60,498 bases of DNA, from positions 1 to 60,498 of the forward strand of contig JADJCM010000008.1 in the NCBI GenBank assembly GCA_016703225.1, given 5' to 3'. The notes beneath the pieces were generated by a model. It had not been told where the DNA came from. It searched no databases and saw only the letters and a list, made by a program, of their open reading frames with translations. The DNA is from Lysobacterales bacterium (lineage in GTDB: Bacteria; Pseudomonadota; Gammaproteobacteria; Xanthomonadales; Ahniellaceae). Shown here piece by piece: positions 1 through 7,956 of the stretch. The stretch's first letter is position 1. Each line of letters starts with the position of its first letter. Made by a program: the position numbers and the translations under genes.

Positions 1-2
1 CG

Positions 3-164
3 CAAGTCCTCCTGGACATGCCGCCTGATCTCACGACGGATTTGATCACCTGCTTCGATGACGCCCACGCGCCGTTACTGCGTGCCGCCGAGTTGGCCAA
101 TCCGTTTTATGACAAGTCCTGGGGTGGGCGGTGTGATGCCGATGGCGCACCTCGTCCGACCTGA
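3..164 (+). CDS. C-terminal fragment of an unrecognised protein
   Basis: An open frame runs in from the left edge for 53 codons (QVLLDMPPDL at the edge) and stops at TGA 162-164. Its amino-acid composition is protein-like, with a hydrophobic/acidic start and a PFYDKSWGG segment. I do not recognise the family and its start lies outside the window. Between this stop and the promoter at 439 I see no convincing gene. Confidence 0.4.
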   Translation, partial: QVLLDMPPDLTTDLITCFDDAHAPLLRAAELANPFYDKSWGGRCDADGAPRPT

Positions 165-438
165 CGCAGACGCAACAGGGCCTCCATCGACGGCCGCACC
201 TCCCGTGACGTGGCATGCCTTCGGTTGCGACGTGCCTGCTGGCTTCTGAGCGACCTCATGGGTCCAGCCGCAAACGACCAGTCGGACAGTGGGCGTCCGA
301 GCCGCGACGCCCATCGGAGCGGCGGTGACGCCGATGCCGGACGGGACCGGATCGGCATCGGGCCGCGGGAACACCTGGCCACAAACCGCAAGCGCACGCC
401 ACATCCGCACAGTGGTTCTGGAGAACTCGACCTGTCTA

Positions 439-468
439 TTGACCCTATTACACTATGTGTAATAGTAT
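439..468 (+). promoter_or_regulatory. Promoter with overlapping dyad operator for higBA
   Basis: TTGACC (439-444) is followed 18 bp later by TAGTAT (463-468), a reasonable sigma70 pair. The spacer holds a perfect inverted repeat, ATTACAC-TAT-GTGTAAT (447-463). It lies just upstream of the higB start in a locally AT-rich patch. Type II toxin-antitoxin promoters are usually repressed by their antitoxin at such a dyad, so this is the likely HigA operator. Confidence 0.65.
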
Positions 469-486
469 ACAAATACACATCTACAC

Positions 487-803
487 ATGGACGCGAACGC
501 TGACGCTATGGAGGTCGAATTCTCAGACCCTGCGCTGCAACGGTTGGAATCGGACCCGGCGTTCACGGCCGGATTCGACGCGCAATCGTCAAGGTCTATC
601 GCAAGCGGATGCAGTTGATTCGCGCTGCGGTCGATGAACGCACGTTCTACGCGATGACCTCGTTGCACTACAAGAAATTGCAGGGCGATCGCGACGGACA
701 GCGGTCCATGCGTCTCAATGATCAGTGGCGACTGATTCTGACATTGAAGACAGACGAAACAGGCAAGGTCGTCGTGATCATCGCGATCGAGGATTACCAC
801 TGA
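487..803 (+). pseudogene. higB: HigB/RelE-family mRNA-interferase toxin, frameshifted
   Basis: The first frame reads MEVEFSDPALQRLE from ATG 508, or from the in-frame ATG 487. After about residue 23 the homology moves to another frame (RAIVKVYRKRMQLIRAA, then SMRLNDQWRLIL and VVIIAIEDYH) and ends at TGA 801-803. These blocks are the usual core and C-terminus of HigB-type killer proteins, which cleave translated mRNA. One base appears to be missing near 574-579. As written it would not make a functional toxin. It is followed directly by the antitoxin gene in the reversed toxin-first order typical of higBA. The family call is firm; whether the indel is real is not. Confidence 0.75.
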
Positions 804-821
804 ATGCGCCAGGAGATGAAC

Positions 822-1715
822 ATGTACAAGGCCGCAGAGACGTTTGCAGGCGACCCTGAGGATGAACTGGAAGCCCGCCATTATGGACCCAGTCCGAGTT
901 GGCCCGAAATCATAGATGTCCGGTTCAGTTGGTGAACGAGATCATCGCTGGCAAGAAGGCGGTGACGCCGGAAACGCCGTGCAGTTGGGTGATGCACTGG
1001 GCACCGGCCCCACGCAGCCAAGAAAACGCAGGCGGAAATCCAGCCGACCATGCAGCAGCTCGCGTGGTTGTTTCGGGCACGACAACTCGCGTCGCAATTG
1101 GTGGTCAGGCCCTACCAGGCCACGGCAATGCGGCAGGCGTTGCCGCGCCTGTCGGCATTGCGATCGGCCCCCGAGGAGACCCGCCACGTAGCGAGCATCA
1201 TGGCCGAGTGCGGCATTCGCTTCGTCGTCATTGAGCCGATCCCGGGCAGCAAGATTGACGGTGCGTGCTTCTGGCTGCCCAACGATCAGCCGGTCATCGC
1301 GTTGTCGTTGCGACTCGACCGCATCGACAACTTCTGGTTCGTATTGCGGCACGAGATTGAGCACGTCTTGCAGCAGCACGGCCGCGATCGCGCCTTCATC
1401 CTGGACCAGGACATGGACGCCGCAGCATCGGAGCAGATGTTGGATGAAGAACTCGTGGCCAACCGCGCGGCGGCCGAATTCTGCGTGCCCGAGAGCGAGA
1501 TCTCGGATTTCATGGCACGCGTCGGTTGCCGTTCCCGAACACCAGGAAGGGTGTTGTTCGCAAATCGCATCCACGTCCATCCCGGGCTCGCTGCAGGCCA
1601 GCTGCAGCGGCGGCTCGGGCGGTATGACCTCTATCGCAAGCACCTGGTGAAAGTGCGTTCCTTCGTCACTGCGTCCGCTCTGGCCGATGGCTGGGGCCAT
1701 GTTCATTCGAATTAG
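822..1715 (+). pseudogene. higA: HigA-like antitoxin with HTH and ImmA/IrrE metallopeptidase domain, multiply frameshifted
   Basis: ATG 822 has CAGGAG at 810-815, six bases upstream. The start MYKAAETFA is followed by pieces of an XRE-type helix-turn-helix in different frames (PEIID; PVQLVNEIIAGKKAVTPET near 930; NAVQLGDALGTGP near 980). A 221-residue open stretch (1050-1715) then contains FVLRHEIEHVL, a HExxH zinc-protease motif of the ImmA/IrrE family. The intact protein would be a DNA-binding antitoxin fused to an IrrE-like domain, about 300 residues or more. At least three frame changes occur before 1050. It overlaps nothing and is followed 9 bp later by a companion gene. Domain assignment is secure; function is lost as written. 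Confidence 0.7.
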
Positions 1716-1724
1716 GAGTCCGCA

Positions 1725-2204
1725 ATGTCTGCCTATTCAGATTCTGTCCGTGACTACGTTGAGCGGTACCAGGCCGAAACCGGCTCGACCGGGCCCATCG
1801 ATCCGCACGCGATCGCGGCTTGGGCGCTTCATCGCGGACTTCACAAACCCAACGCCAAGACGCTCATCGACCTCATCGCCAAGGACATCGCGCAGGTCTT
1901 TCGCGAGGAGTATCGCGTCGATCGATTCGGCCGGCGCTATCGTGCGATGCACGCGGCGACCACCAAAGTGGGCAATCGCACGCTCGCGTTGTGGGGCGAC
2001 ATGGACGATCCGAACACGCCGCATCAGCACTTCGCGACGTCGTTCGCCCAGCGGCGCAACCAGGTCGTCGGAGACTGCGTGCAGTTGAAAACGGATGTGG
2101 ATGTCTACAACGACCGGCGGCGGCCTGCGCAGCCGATTCAGATGCCGTTGGACTTTACGCTCGACGTCGAAGAGCTCCTCGGGCACCGGGCGAAGGCGGC
2201 TTAG
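1725..2204 (+). CDS. Uncharacterised third gene of the toxin-antitoxin locus
   Basis: A 159-residue intact frame starts at ATG 1725, with AGGAG at 1713-1717. It is soluble and charged, with no membrane segment and no motif I can name; the middle reads YRAMHAATTKVGNRTLALWGDMDD. The short gap and same strand suggest co-transcription with the HigBA-like pair. I cannot assign a function. A role accessory to the IrrE-type antitoxin is only a guess from position. Confidence 0.7.
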   Translation: MSAYSDSVRDYVERYQAETGSTGPIDPHAIAAWALHRGLHKPNAKTLIDLIAKDIAQVFREEYRVDRFGRRYRAMHAATTKVGNRTLALWGDMDDPNTPHQHFATSFAQRRNQVVGDCVQLKTDVDVYNDRRRPAQPIQMPLDFTLDVEELLGHRAKAA

Positions 2205-2424
2205 CGTTGCGTTTGGACTGCCCTCAGGGCTGTTGATATCAGGACGCGAAAATTCTGGCGCTCCGGACTCAGCACGAAGATTGAGACATTTCGCAGGACG
2301 ATTTCCGGGAATTGCACGGTCGCAGGAGCTGAGACCACGACCCATCATGCTGTACCGCAGCGGCCGTGCGAATTCTCGCCGGCTGCCAACTCGGTAAATC
2401 CCATCTTCCCCAAGGAGTGCCCGT

Positions 2425-2757
2425 ATGGCAGCGAAGTTTGTCTTGAAGCGTTCGGTCGATGGTCAGTTCGTTTTCCGGCTTCAGGCCGCCAACGGCGAGA
2501 CCATTTTGCGTAGCGAAACCTATGCGCAGAAAGCAGGTGCCCAAGGCGGAATCGATTCGGTGCGCGTCAATGCGCCCCTCGATCATCGCTATGAGCGGAA
2601 GTCAGCATCCCACGGGCAATGGATGTTCAATCTGAAGTCCAGCAACGGACAGGTCATCGGAACGAGCGAGACCTATACCTCGCAAGCGGCCCGTGAGGGC
2701 GGCATTCAATCGGTCAAGCTCAACGCACCGACCGCGCCGGTGGACGACCAGACTTGA
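2425..2757 (+). CDS. yegP: YegP-like DUF1508 protein, two tandem repeats
   Basis: 110 residues made of two DUF1508 repeats. Repeat 1 is roughly residues 5-50 (FRLQAANGETILRSETY) and repeat 2 roughly 56-100 (FNLKSSNGQVIGTSETY). This matches the usual 110-residue two-repeat YegP architecture. The family is small and cytoplasmic with no firmly known reaction. AAGGAG stands upstream of ATG 2425. The TGA stop (2755-2757) shares its last base with the transposon target duplication, so the element inserted immediately behind an intact gene. Confidence 0.88.
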   Translation: MAAKFVLKRSVDGQFVFRLQAANGETILRSETYAQKAGAQGGIDSVRVNAPLDHRYERKSASHGQWMFNLKSSNGQVIGTSETYTSQAAREGGIQSVKLNAPTAPVDDQT

Positions 2758-2761
2758 TCTA
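2757..2761. repeat. Left 5-bp target-site duplication ATCTA
   Basis: ATCTA directly abuts the left inverted repeat. The identical ATCTA abuts the right inverted repeat at 56456-56460. Five base pairs is the standard duplication size for Tn3-family transposition. Confidence 0.93.
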
Positions 2762-2799
2762 GAGGGACGGCCGGGAATCGTCAGAAAAACAGCCGTTCA
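2762..2799. repeat. Left terminal inverted repeat (IRL) of the Tn3-family element
   Basis: The first 19 bp (2762-2780, starting GAGGGACGGCC) are the exact reverse complement of 56437-56455. Over 37 bp, 33 match, ending in the shared block CAGCCGTTC. Length and position, 77 bp outside the tnpA stop, fit a 38-bp Tn3-type end. Confidence 0.93.
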
Positions 2800-2875
2800 C
2801 CCGTAACCTCCTGACCTGAAGCGTATTTTTGCTCCGAGTTGTCGCGCACCTCTGCACCCTCATGACGGACACCCG

Positions 2876-5800
2876 TTATGCGGCTGCCTGAAGCGGAATC
2901 TTTCGGGCAATCGCCGCCCCATACTCCATTCGCGTGTGCTTTCTCGCCAGGTCCATCGTGTACGTGCCGTGTCTGTTGATATGCATTCGTCGGTACGGTG
3001 AGGTCGCCCTGAGCATCTCTGGCGTGATGTGCTCCCCTTCCTCGATCAGTTCAGCCACGATGCGCGTCATCTGGTCGACGTTGTAGAGAATGACCAGGTT
3101 CGCTACGAGCTGGCTGTACTTCATGATCTTCTGAAGCTCATGCTGCATGTTCTCGGTGATCGCCGACTCACCGCCGAAAAAGCACCATTTGACGAAGCCG
3201 TTGTACTGCTCGCTCTTGTTCGTTTCCGTGTGAATCGTCTTGCGCAGCGCGGGGTCGTCGATCACGTCGAGCAGGAACAGTGTGCGGATCACCTTTCCGA
3301 GCTCATAGACGGCTTCGTACAGCTTGTTCTTCTGGCTATAGGTGCCGAGCCGTCGAAGAATCGTTGACGGGCTGATGAGGCCGAGTTTCAGAGAGACGGC
3401 CACTCGCAGAATGTCGTTGTAGTGCTTCTTGATGAGGTCCCAATTGATGACGCTTTGTTTGGCCGGGCCCTGCTTCTCGAACAGCTGGCCGATGTTCTTG
3501 TACTTCGTCTTCTTGTCCGGTGCGTACAGCACGAGCTTGCCGATGTGACGGATCCGGGGCATCAACTGGACACCGATGATGTAGCTCAGCGCGAACGCGG
3601 GCACGGTTTGCGCCTGTGTGTCGCCATGCAGTCGCGTCGGCTGAATATCCGACTCGTTCTCGTACAGCACGTCGAAGATGTAGATTGATTCGTGGCTGCT
3701 GCAAGTGATGAATCGCGACAGCAACGCGATGTACTTGTTCGAGACGTGGTAGTACCCGATGCCACCGAACCCGCCATAACGAATGTGGTACTCGGACGTG
3801 ATGTTCTGTTCGCCCAAGGTCCACTTCGTGCCGTCAGCGGACGCGGCTTTGCCGTCGCCCCAATACGTCGGCAGCGCAAATTTCTCGAAGGCGTTAATGG
3901 TCTCTTTGATTGCGCGGTTCAACGCCTGCTCATCCACCCACTTGATGTTCAACCAGGCGATCTGCTTCCTGCTGAAGTTGCGCAACGACCGTGACGTCTG
4001 CGTGGGACCGAGGTTGCATCCGTAGCACAGCAGCAGCGCCACCACCCGTTCAAAATGATCCTTGACCTGGCTGTGGGTGCCCGACAGTGGCCTGAACTTG
4101 TGGTGCAGCTTCAACCACCGCATGGTGTCGATCAAGACGTCCACGATCGTCACTGGAACCAGTCGTTCGCTGATGAGCTGGTCCAGGCGTTCGACCTCAG
4201 CTGGTGTTGGCGGCGCAACATATCTCGTCAACACGAGTCGGTCGTCGACCAGTCTGGCGCTCGCGTTTTCGGGGAACCGTTCATCGACGTCGAGCGAGCG
4301 CTTTGTCAGTTTCTCCTTCAAGACGCGGACCGTCTCCTCGCCATCGGCCGAGATGCCTGTCGCTTCCGCGTAGGCGTCTTTCTCGGCCGCAAACGTGACG
4401 TCGTCCGCGAGTTCCAGTCGGAAATCGCCATGCCGAGCGCTGTCTGGCACGCACAAGTCACCGCTCTTCAATTCCCGCTTGACCGCGCACAGCACTGCCA
4501 GCTCGAGAAATCGGCGATGCACCTGCACGCCGTCGCTCTTTGTCTGCACGACGACGTGTTTGCGCCAGAGTTTGTCGAGCCACACAAGGTCGCGCTCGAT
4601 CGATAGATCGGATCGCCCCAGATCGATGAATTCGGAGCGCTGGTGGCGTTGCTCGAGCACGAGATCGACGAGCTTGGCCAGCGTCGTGTCCTCGCTGGTC
4701 GATTTCAACTGCATAATTTCGAGACAGTTGAGCAGGATCGGTCGCTGTGGCGCGTACAACGGCCGCATGAACGGTACAAAGTTTCTGCCGGCGTAGGCCA
4801 GGTGGGCCTGACACCGTTCTTTCCAAGTTTCCGGATCGTTCTCGATGGAGTCGCCCATGGCATCGAGGCGCTGATCGGCGGTGCCATCGATCGTGTATGC
4901 GTCCAACATGTCGTAAAAATGCTGCGCGAGTTCGTCGTACTGCTCGCTCTGTTCGATCCGGTGGGCGATCAGTTTTTCATTCGCGCCGTTCTCCAGATTT
5001 TGGACTAATTTTCCGAATACGTCCGCCGCATCGTCGAGCGCTTTGGCTCGCTGCGCGACGATGAAAATAGCGGCGAGCGCATATTTCTGCGTATGCGCTC
5101 TCAACTCGCTGGCATCGAGCGACTGGGCGTAGCTTCGGAAGAATCGCATTTTCGACTGCGGCATTTTGATCTTGGGCAGCAGATCCGCAATGTCTTTCAG
5201 CTCTGCAAGATGATGCAGGTAGGCGCGAACGGCCTTGTTCGTTGGACGGCGCGGATCGCGTTTCAGTCCTTGCCAGGCCGTCGTGTTGCCGTCGACGACG
5301 ACGAGCAAGCGGTCGATGCGTGTCATGGCTTGCGCACTCATCGCGTTGGCGATCTCGCTCAGATAGCCGTCGTGGACCTCCTCTCGGATCTGGCTCGCGA
5401 TGTCATCGATCGTCGAGAATCCAGGGAGTTCGTACCGATGCAGGACGAGCGTTTCGCACATGGCATCGATCAGCTCAGGCACAAGGTGCTTCGTCTGACA
5501 GAGAGCAATCGCCTGTTCGCGCAGCCATGCCCGAGCGGGCCGCGTTGACAGCTTCACGTTGAGATATCGGCGAATGTCGGCCAAGTGCTCGCGCTTAGAG
5601 CCGGACGTGTCGTACTGGTCGATCTGCTTGCGCGGAATCTTGCGCGTGTAGCCTGCGCGCCCCGCGATGTAGGCGAGGATCGTGTCGGGGATGTCCTTGA
5701 TCGAGATGAAGTGTCCGAGTCGCTGAAACAGCTTCAAATGTAGCAAGACGCCCAACCGCGCAGTCGAGCGTTTGGCGACGTGTTCGACGAACTCGAGTTC

Positions 5801-5890
5801 TTTGCGGGTCGGCGCATACACCCGCTCCATTTCCTGAGGCGTCAGGTCGGCATTGATGCGCGGGTAGGACGTCTCATGTACGAGGGTCAC
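2876..5890 (-). CDS. tnpA: Tn3-family DDE transposase TnpA
   Basis: A 1004-residue intact protein, the normal Tn3 transposase length. The N-terminus (LTPQEMERVYAPTRKELEFVEH, residues ~16-37) is the DUF4158 DNA-binding region. The catalytic domain has SADGTKW (first Asp), HGDTQAQT (second Asp) and a C-terminal helix with ITENMQHELQKIMKYSQLVANL that should carry the Glu. It cuts and joins the 38-bp ends in replicative transposition, forming cointegrates. The start is GTG at 5890, six bases after the recombinase stop, so the two genes form one operon reading toward the left end. Its stop lies 76 bp inside the inverted repeat. It is undamaged although many cargo genes are not. Confidence 0.95.
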   Translation of the reverse strand: MTLVHETSYPRINADLTPQEMERVYAPTRKELEFVEHVAKRSTARLGVLLHLKLFQRLGHFISIKDIPDTILAYIAGRAGYTRKIPRKQIDQYDTSGSKREHLADIRRYLNVKLSTRPARAWLREQAIALCQTKHLVPELIDAMCETLVLHRYELPGFSTIDDIASQIREEVHDGYLSEIANAMSAQAMTRIDRLLVVVDGNTTAWQGLKRDPRRPTNKAVRAYLHHLAELKDIADLLPKIKMPQSKMRFFRSYAQSLDASELRAHTQKYALAAIFIVAQRAKALDDAADVFGKLVQNLENGANEKLIAHRIEQSEQYDELAQHFYDMLDAYTIDGTADQRLDAMGDSIENDPETWKERCQAHLAYAGRNFVPFMRPLYAPQRPILLNCLEIMQLKSTSEDTTLAKLVDLVLEQRHQRSEFIDLGRSDLSIERDLVWLDKLWRKHVVVQTKSDGVQVHRRFLELAVLCAVKRELKSGDLCVPDSARHGDFRLELADDVTFAAEKDAYAEATGISADGEETVRVLKEKLTKRSLDVDERFPENASARLVDDRLVLTRYVAPPTPAEVERLDQLISERLVPVTIVDVLIDTMRWLKLHHKFRPLSGTHSQVKDHFERVVALLLCYGCNLGPTQTSRSLRNFSRKQIAWLNIKWVDEQALNRAIKETINAFEKFALPTYWGDGKAASADGTKWTLGEQNITSEYHIRYGGFGGIGYYHVSNKYIALLSRFITCSSHESIYIFDVLYENESDIQPTRLHGDTQAQTVPAFALSYIIGVQLMPRIRHIGKLVLYAPDKKTKYKNIGQLFEKQGPAKQSVINWDLIKKHYNDILRVAVSLKLGLISPSTILRRLGTYSQKNKLYEAVYELGKVIRTLFLLDVIDDPALRKTIHTETNKSEQYNGFVKWCFFGGESAITENMQHELQKIMKYSQLVANLVILYNVDQMTRIVAELIEEGEHITPEMLRATSPYRRMHINRHGTYTMDLARKHTRMEYGAAIARKIPLQAAA

Positions 5891-5896
5891 CGGTCG

Positions 5897-7186
5897 TCAG
5901 TCCCAGGATCGTCCCGTGGTCGAGTCGCAAATCGACGCCTCGAGCGCACAGCGGTGGTTGTCGGCAATTCGATGGAGTTCGTCGAGTATTTCGGCGATAC
6001 ATTCGTCCAGCCATTCATCGTCCTGGCCTGCCGCCTCGAGCCAGAACGCATAACGGCTGCGATCTTCGTCCAGGCAGGTCGCTTGATAGCGCGCCAGACA
6101 CACCTCTTCGATATGGCGGCGCGCCCCTTTCAGACCGGCGGTGCGTCCACGGTACGGGATGAGCACCATGTGCAGTTCGAAGTGCATTCGAACCGGCGCA
6201 GGTTTCGGGATCGGCGCCGATGCGGGTGATGAGATTGGCAACGTCGCAGCGATGCCCGATTCGAGCCGGCGCGCGGAAAATGCGTCATTCGCATCGATGT
6301 ATCGCATCGCCGAATTCACGTCACGCCAGCCGACGTACGCCATCAGCGTCTTCACGTCCCACCCGTTTGCATTGGCCCAGCCTGCGAGTCCGCGCCGCAA
6401 CGAGTGGCCGCTGAATCGGGATGCGTCTGGCATGCCACCCTGTTCGAGGATCTGGCGCAGCAGCCTGATCAGACTGTTCGGGTGCAAACCCGATTCGCCC
6501 ACTTGTCCCCAACGGGTGATGCCACGGAAGACTGGCCCTTCGGTCAGACCCGAGATCTGCAGCCAGTCGCGCATCGCTTCCACCGGGCACAAGCGCGACA
6601 AGGCCGGTACCGGAAAGGTCGTCCCCTCGTTTTCCCGGTCGCCCTTCGAACTCGGCAGGTGGACCGTCATGCCGACGCCTGGCTGCTGGGTCACATACTG
6701 TACCTCGAGGCGCACTAACTCGTCGCCGCGGAACGCTCGCCAGAATCCGAGCAGCAACAGCGCGAGATCGCGCGTGAGTCGGCGCTCGTCTCCGACGTCT
6801 CCTGCCGCTCGCGCCTGGGCGCGCTGCTCGGTCAAGGCGACAACGACACAGGCCAGTTCCTCGATTTGAAGCGGCGCAGCCTGCTGTTCGCGGGCGCCGT
6901 GGACGGCACGCACGCCCCGCATCGTCCGACGGACCAGGTCGTGGCGCGTCGGATCCTGAAAGCCGTGTTCGGCATGCCACCGGCCGAGCGCGGCGAGACG
7001 CTGCCGAAGCGTATTGTTTGAGAACTTCGCGGCGTGGTCGGCGACATAACGTGCAACGGCGTCGGAACTCGCGGGCAGATGACCGCCCCATTCCTCTTCG
7101 AAATGTCGCGTGGCTGACGCGTAAGTGCGACGCGTGTTCTCGCGTGTAGCGGCCTGCAAATATCGTTCGAGATTCGATGAGGTCAT
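5897..7186 (-). CDS. Tyrosine recombinase (TnpI/TnpS-type resolvase) with C-terminal extension
   Basis: 429 residues from ATG 7186. The frame is open further upstream, but the recombinase fold starts at MTSSNLERYL. Residues ~10-100 form the SAM-like N-terminal core-binding domain. The catalytic set is visible: R153 (FRGDEL), K181 (SSKGDR), H261-x-x-R264 (GHSLRR), W287 (VGWRD) and Y296 (MRYID). It should resolve cointegrates made by TnpA. Residues ~320-429 extend beyond the usual end with an acidic, Trp/Cys-containing tail of unknown role. Stop-to-start spacing with tnpA is 6 bp, an arrangement like Tn4430 tnpI-tnpA. I saw no good Shine-Dalgarno, so the start could differ. Confidence 0.88.
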   Translation of the reverse strand: MTSSNLERYLQAATRENTRRTYASATRHFEEEWGGHLPASSDAVARYVADHAAKFSNNTLRQRLAALGRWHAEHGFQDPTRHDLVRRTMRGVRAVHGAREQQAAPLQIEELACVVVALTEQRAQARAAGDVGDERRLTRDLALLLLGFWRAFRGDELVRLEVQYVTQQPGVGMTVHLPSSKGDRENEGTTFPVPALSRLCPVEAMRDWLQISGLTEGPVFRGITRWGQVGESGLHPNSLIRLLRQILEQGGMPDASRFSGHSLRRGLAGWANANGWDVKTLMAYVGWRDVNSAMRYIDANDAFSARRLESGIAATLPISSPASAPIPKPAPVRMHFELHMVLIPYRGRTAGLKGARRHIEEVCLARYQATCLDEDRSRYAFWLEAAGQDDEWLDECIAEILDELHRIADNHRCALEASICDSTTGRSWD

Positions 7187-7438
7187 CGTGACTCGCGTGG
7201 CGACAACGGGATGCCGCCAAGCGCAGGTCTTTGAACGAGCATGCGAATCCTCATGGAGGAAATTCTGCTCGCAAAGTGCGAGACCATCAAGACGAATAAT
7301 TTCTATTTGAGAGAAATCCGCCTCCGCGTGTCCAGGCTGGGACGGGGAGGTTTTGGGACACATGGCCACGTATGCGCGGCCGTGCAGGCAAAAGTCGTTC
7401 ACAACGGTGGCCCCTGCCGTCGCGCGGAATGAAGGCTT
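7187..7438. promoter_or_regulatory. Region upstream of the recombinase: likely promoter and possible recombination site
   Basis: This non-coding stretch precedes the recombinase-tnpA operon, where tnpI-type elements keep their internal recombination site. It contains a clear dyad, CTCGCA-AAG-TGCGAG (7268-7282), and a weaker ATTTCT/AGAAAT pair near 7302-7318. None matches the larger dyad at 55160-55194. Assignment as a resolution site is inference from position only. Confidence 0.35.
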
Positions 7439-7951
7439 TCAAGTATTCCTGCGTAGAAACTGGACGCCAGTGTCGCCGCGACGCAGGTCGGCAATGGGCA
7501 CCAGACGCTCGCTGCCATTTGCGCGCACCAGTGCTACCTGCGGCACGGACCCGATCAGGGACTTGATCGAGGCGCGCGCGCGATCGGTGTTCAGCCCGGC
7601 GATGAATTCCGCAAACAGGATGATCACCATCAGTACCGCACCTGCCACCGTCTCACCGCCGAACACCGCGACCAAGGTCGCGATGGTGACGAAGATCTCG
7701 GTGCCGATTTTGCGTTCTCGAACGAGGTCGAGCAGCCCCGTCTTGACCAGTGGATAGAGCCCGATCGCTACAGCAGCCCACAACACAGGCAAGGACACCC
7801 ACTGACGCCAATACAGCAGCGCAATGACCCCAGTCAGCACGATCCGGATCACTTCAATCCAGCGATCGCGCGTCATCAAGAGCAACAGTGCGTCCACGGG
7901 GCCCATCCGGGGCGTGGGTGTCGCAGCAGCAGTGTTTGTCACGGTGTGCAC
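7439..7951 (-). pseudogene. Truncated heavy-metal P1B-type ATPase (N-terminal third only)
   Basis: GTG 7951 lies five bases after the czcA stop, so it was the next gene of the czcCBA operon. The 170 residues include membrane helices and the start of the actuator domain (ASIKSLIGSVPQVALVRANGSERLVPIADLRRGDT). Homology stops at GDT (about 7469), where V-x-V/L-x-PGE should follow. The last nine residues are unrelated. The phosphorylation motif DKTGT and the metal site are absent. The breakpoint marks where the transposition module (2762 to ~7468) was joined to the metal-resistance cargo. Confidence 0.82.
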
Positions 7952-7956
7952 TCCGA

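Noticed and set aside
75..478. Minus-strand frames over the first 480 bases
   Set aside because: They overlap the higBA promoter and the C-terminal fragment, and have low-information Arg/Pro-rich translations.
822..1715. Programmed frameshifting in higA and other split genes
   Set aside because: There are several shifts per gene, at unrelated sequences and in both directions, without slippery heptamers or downstream structures. Decay or sequence error is simpler.
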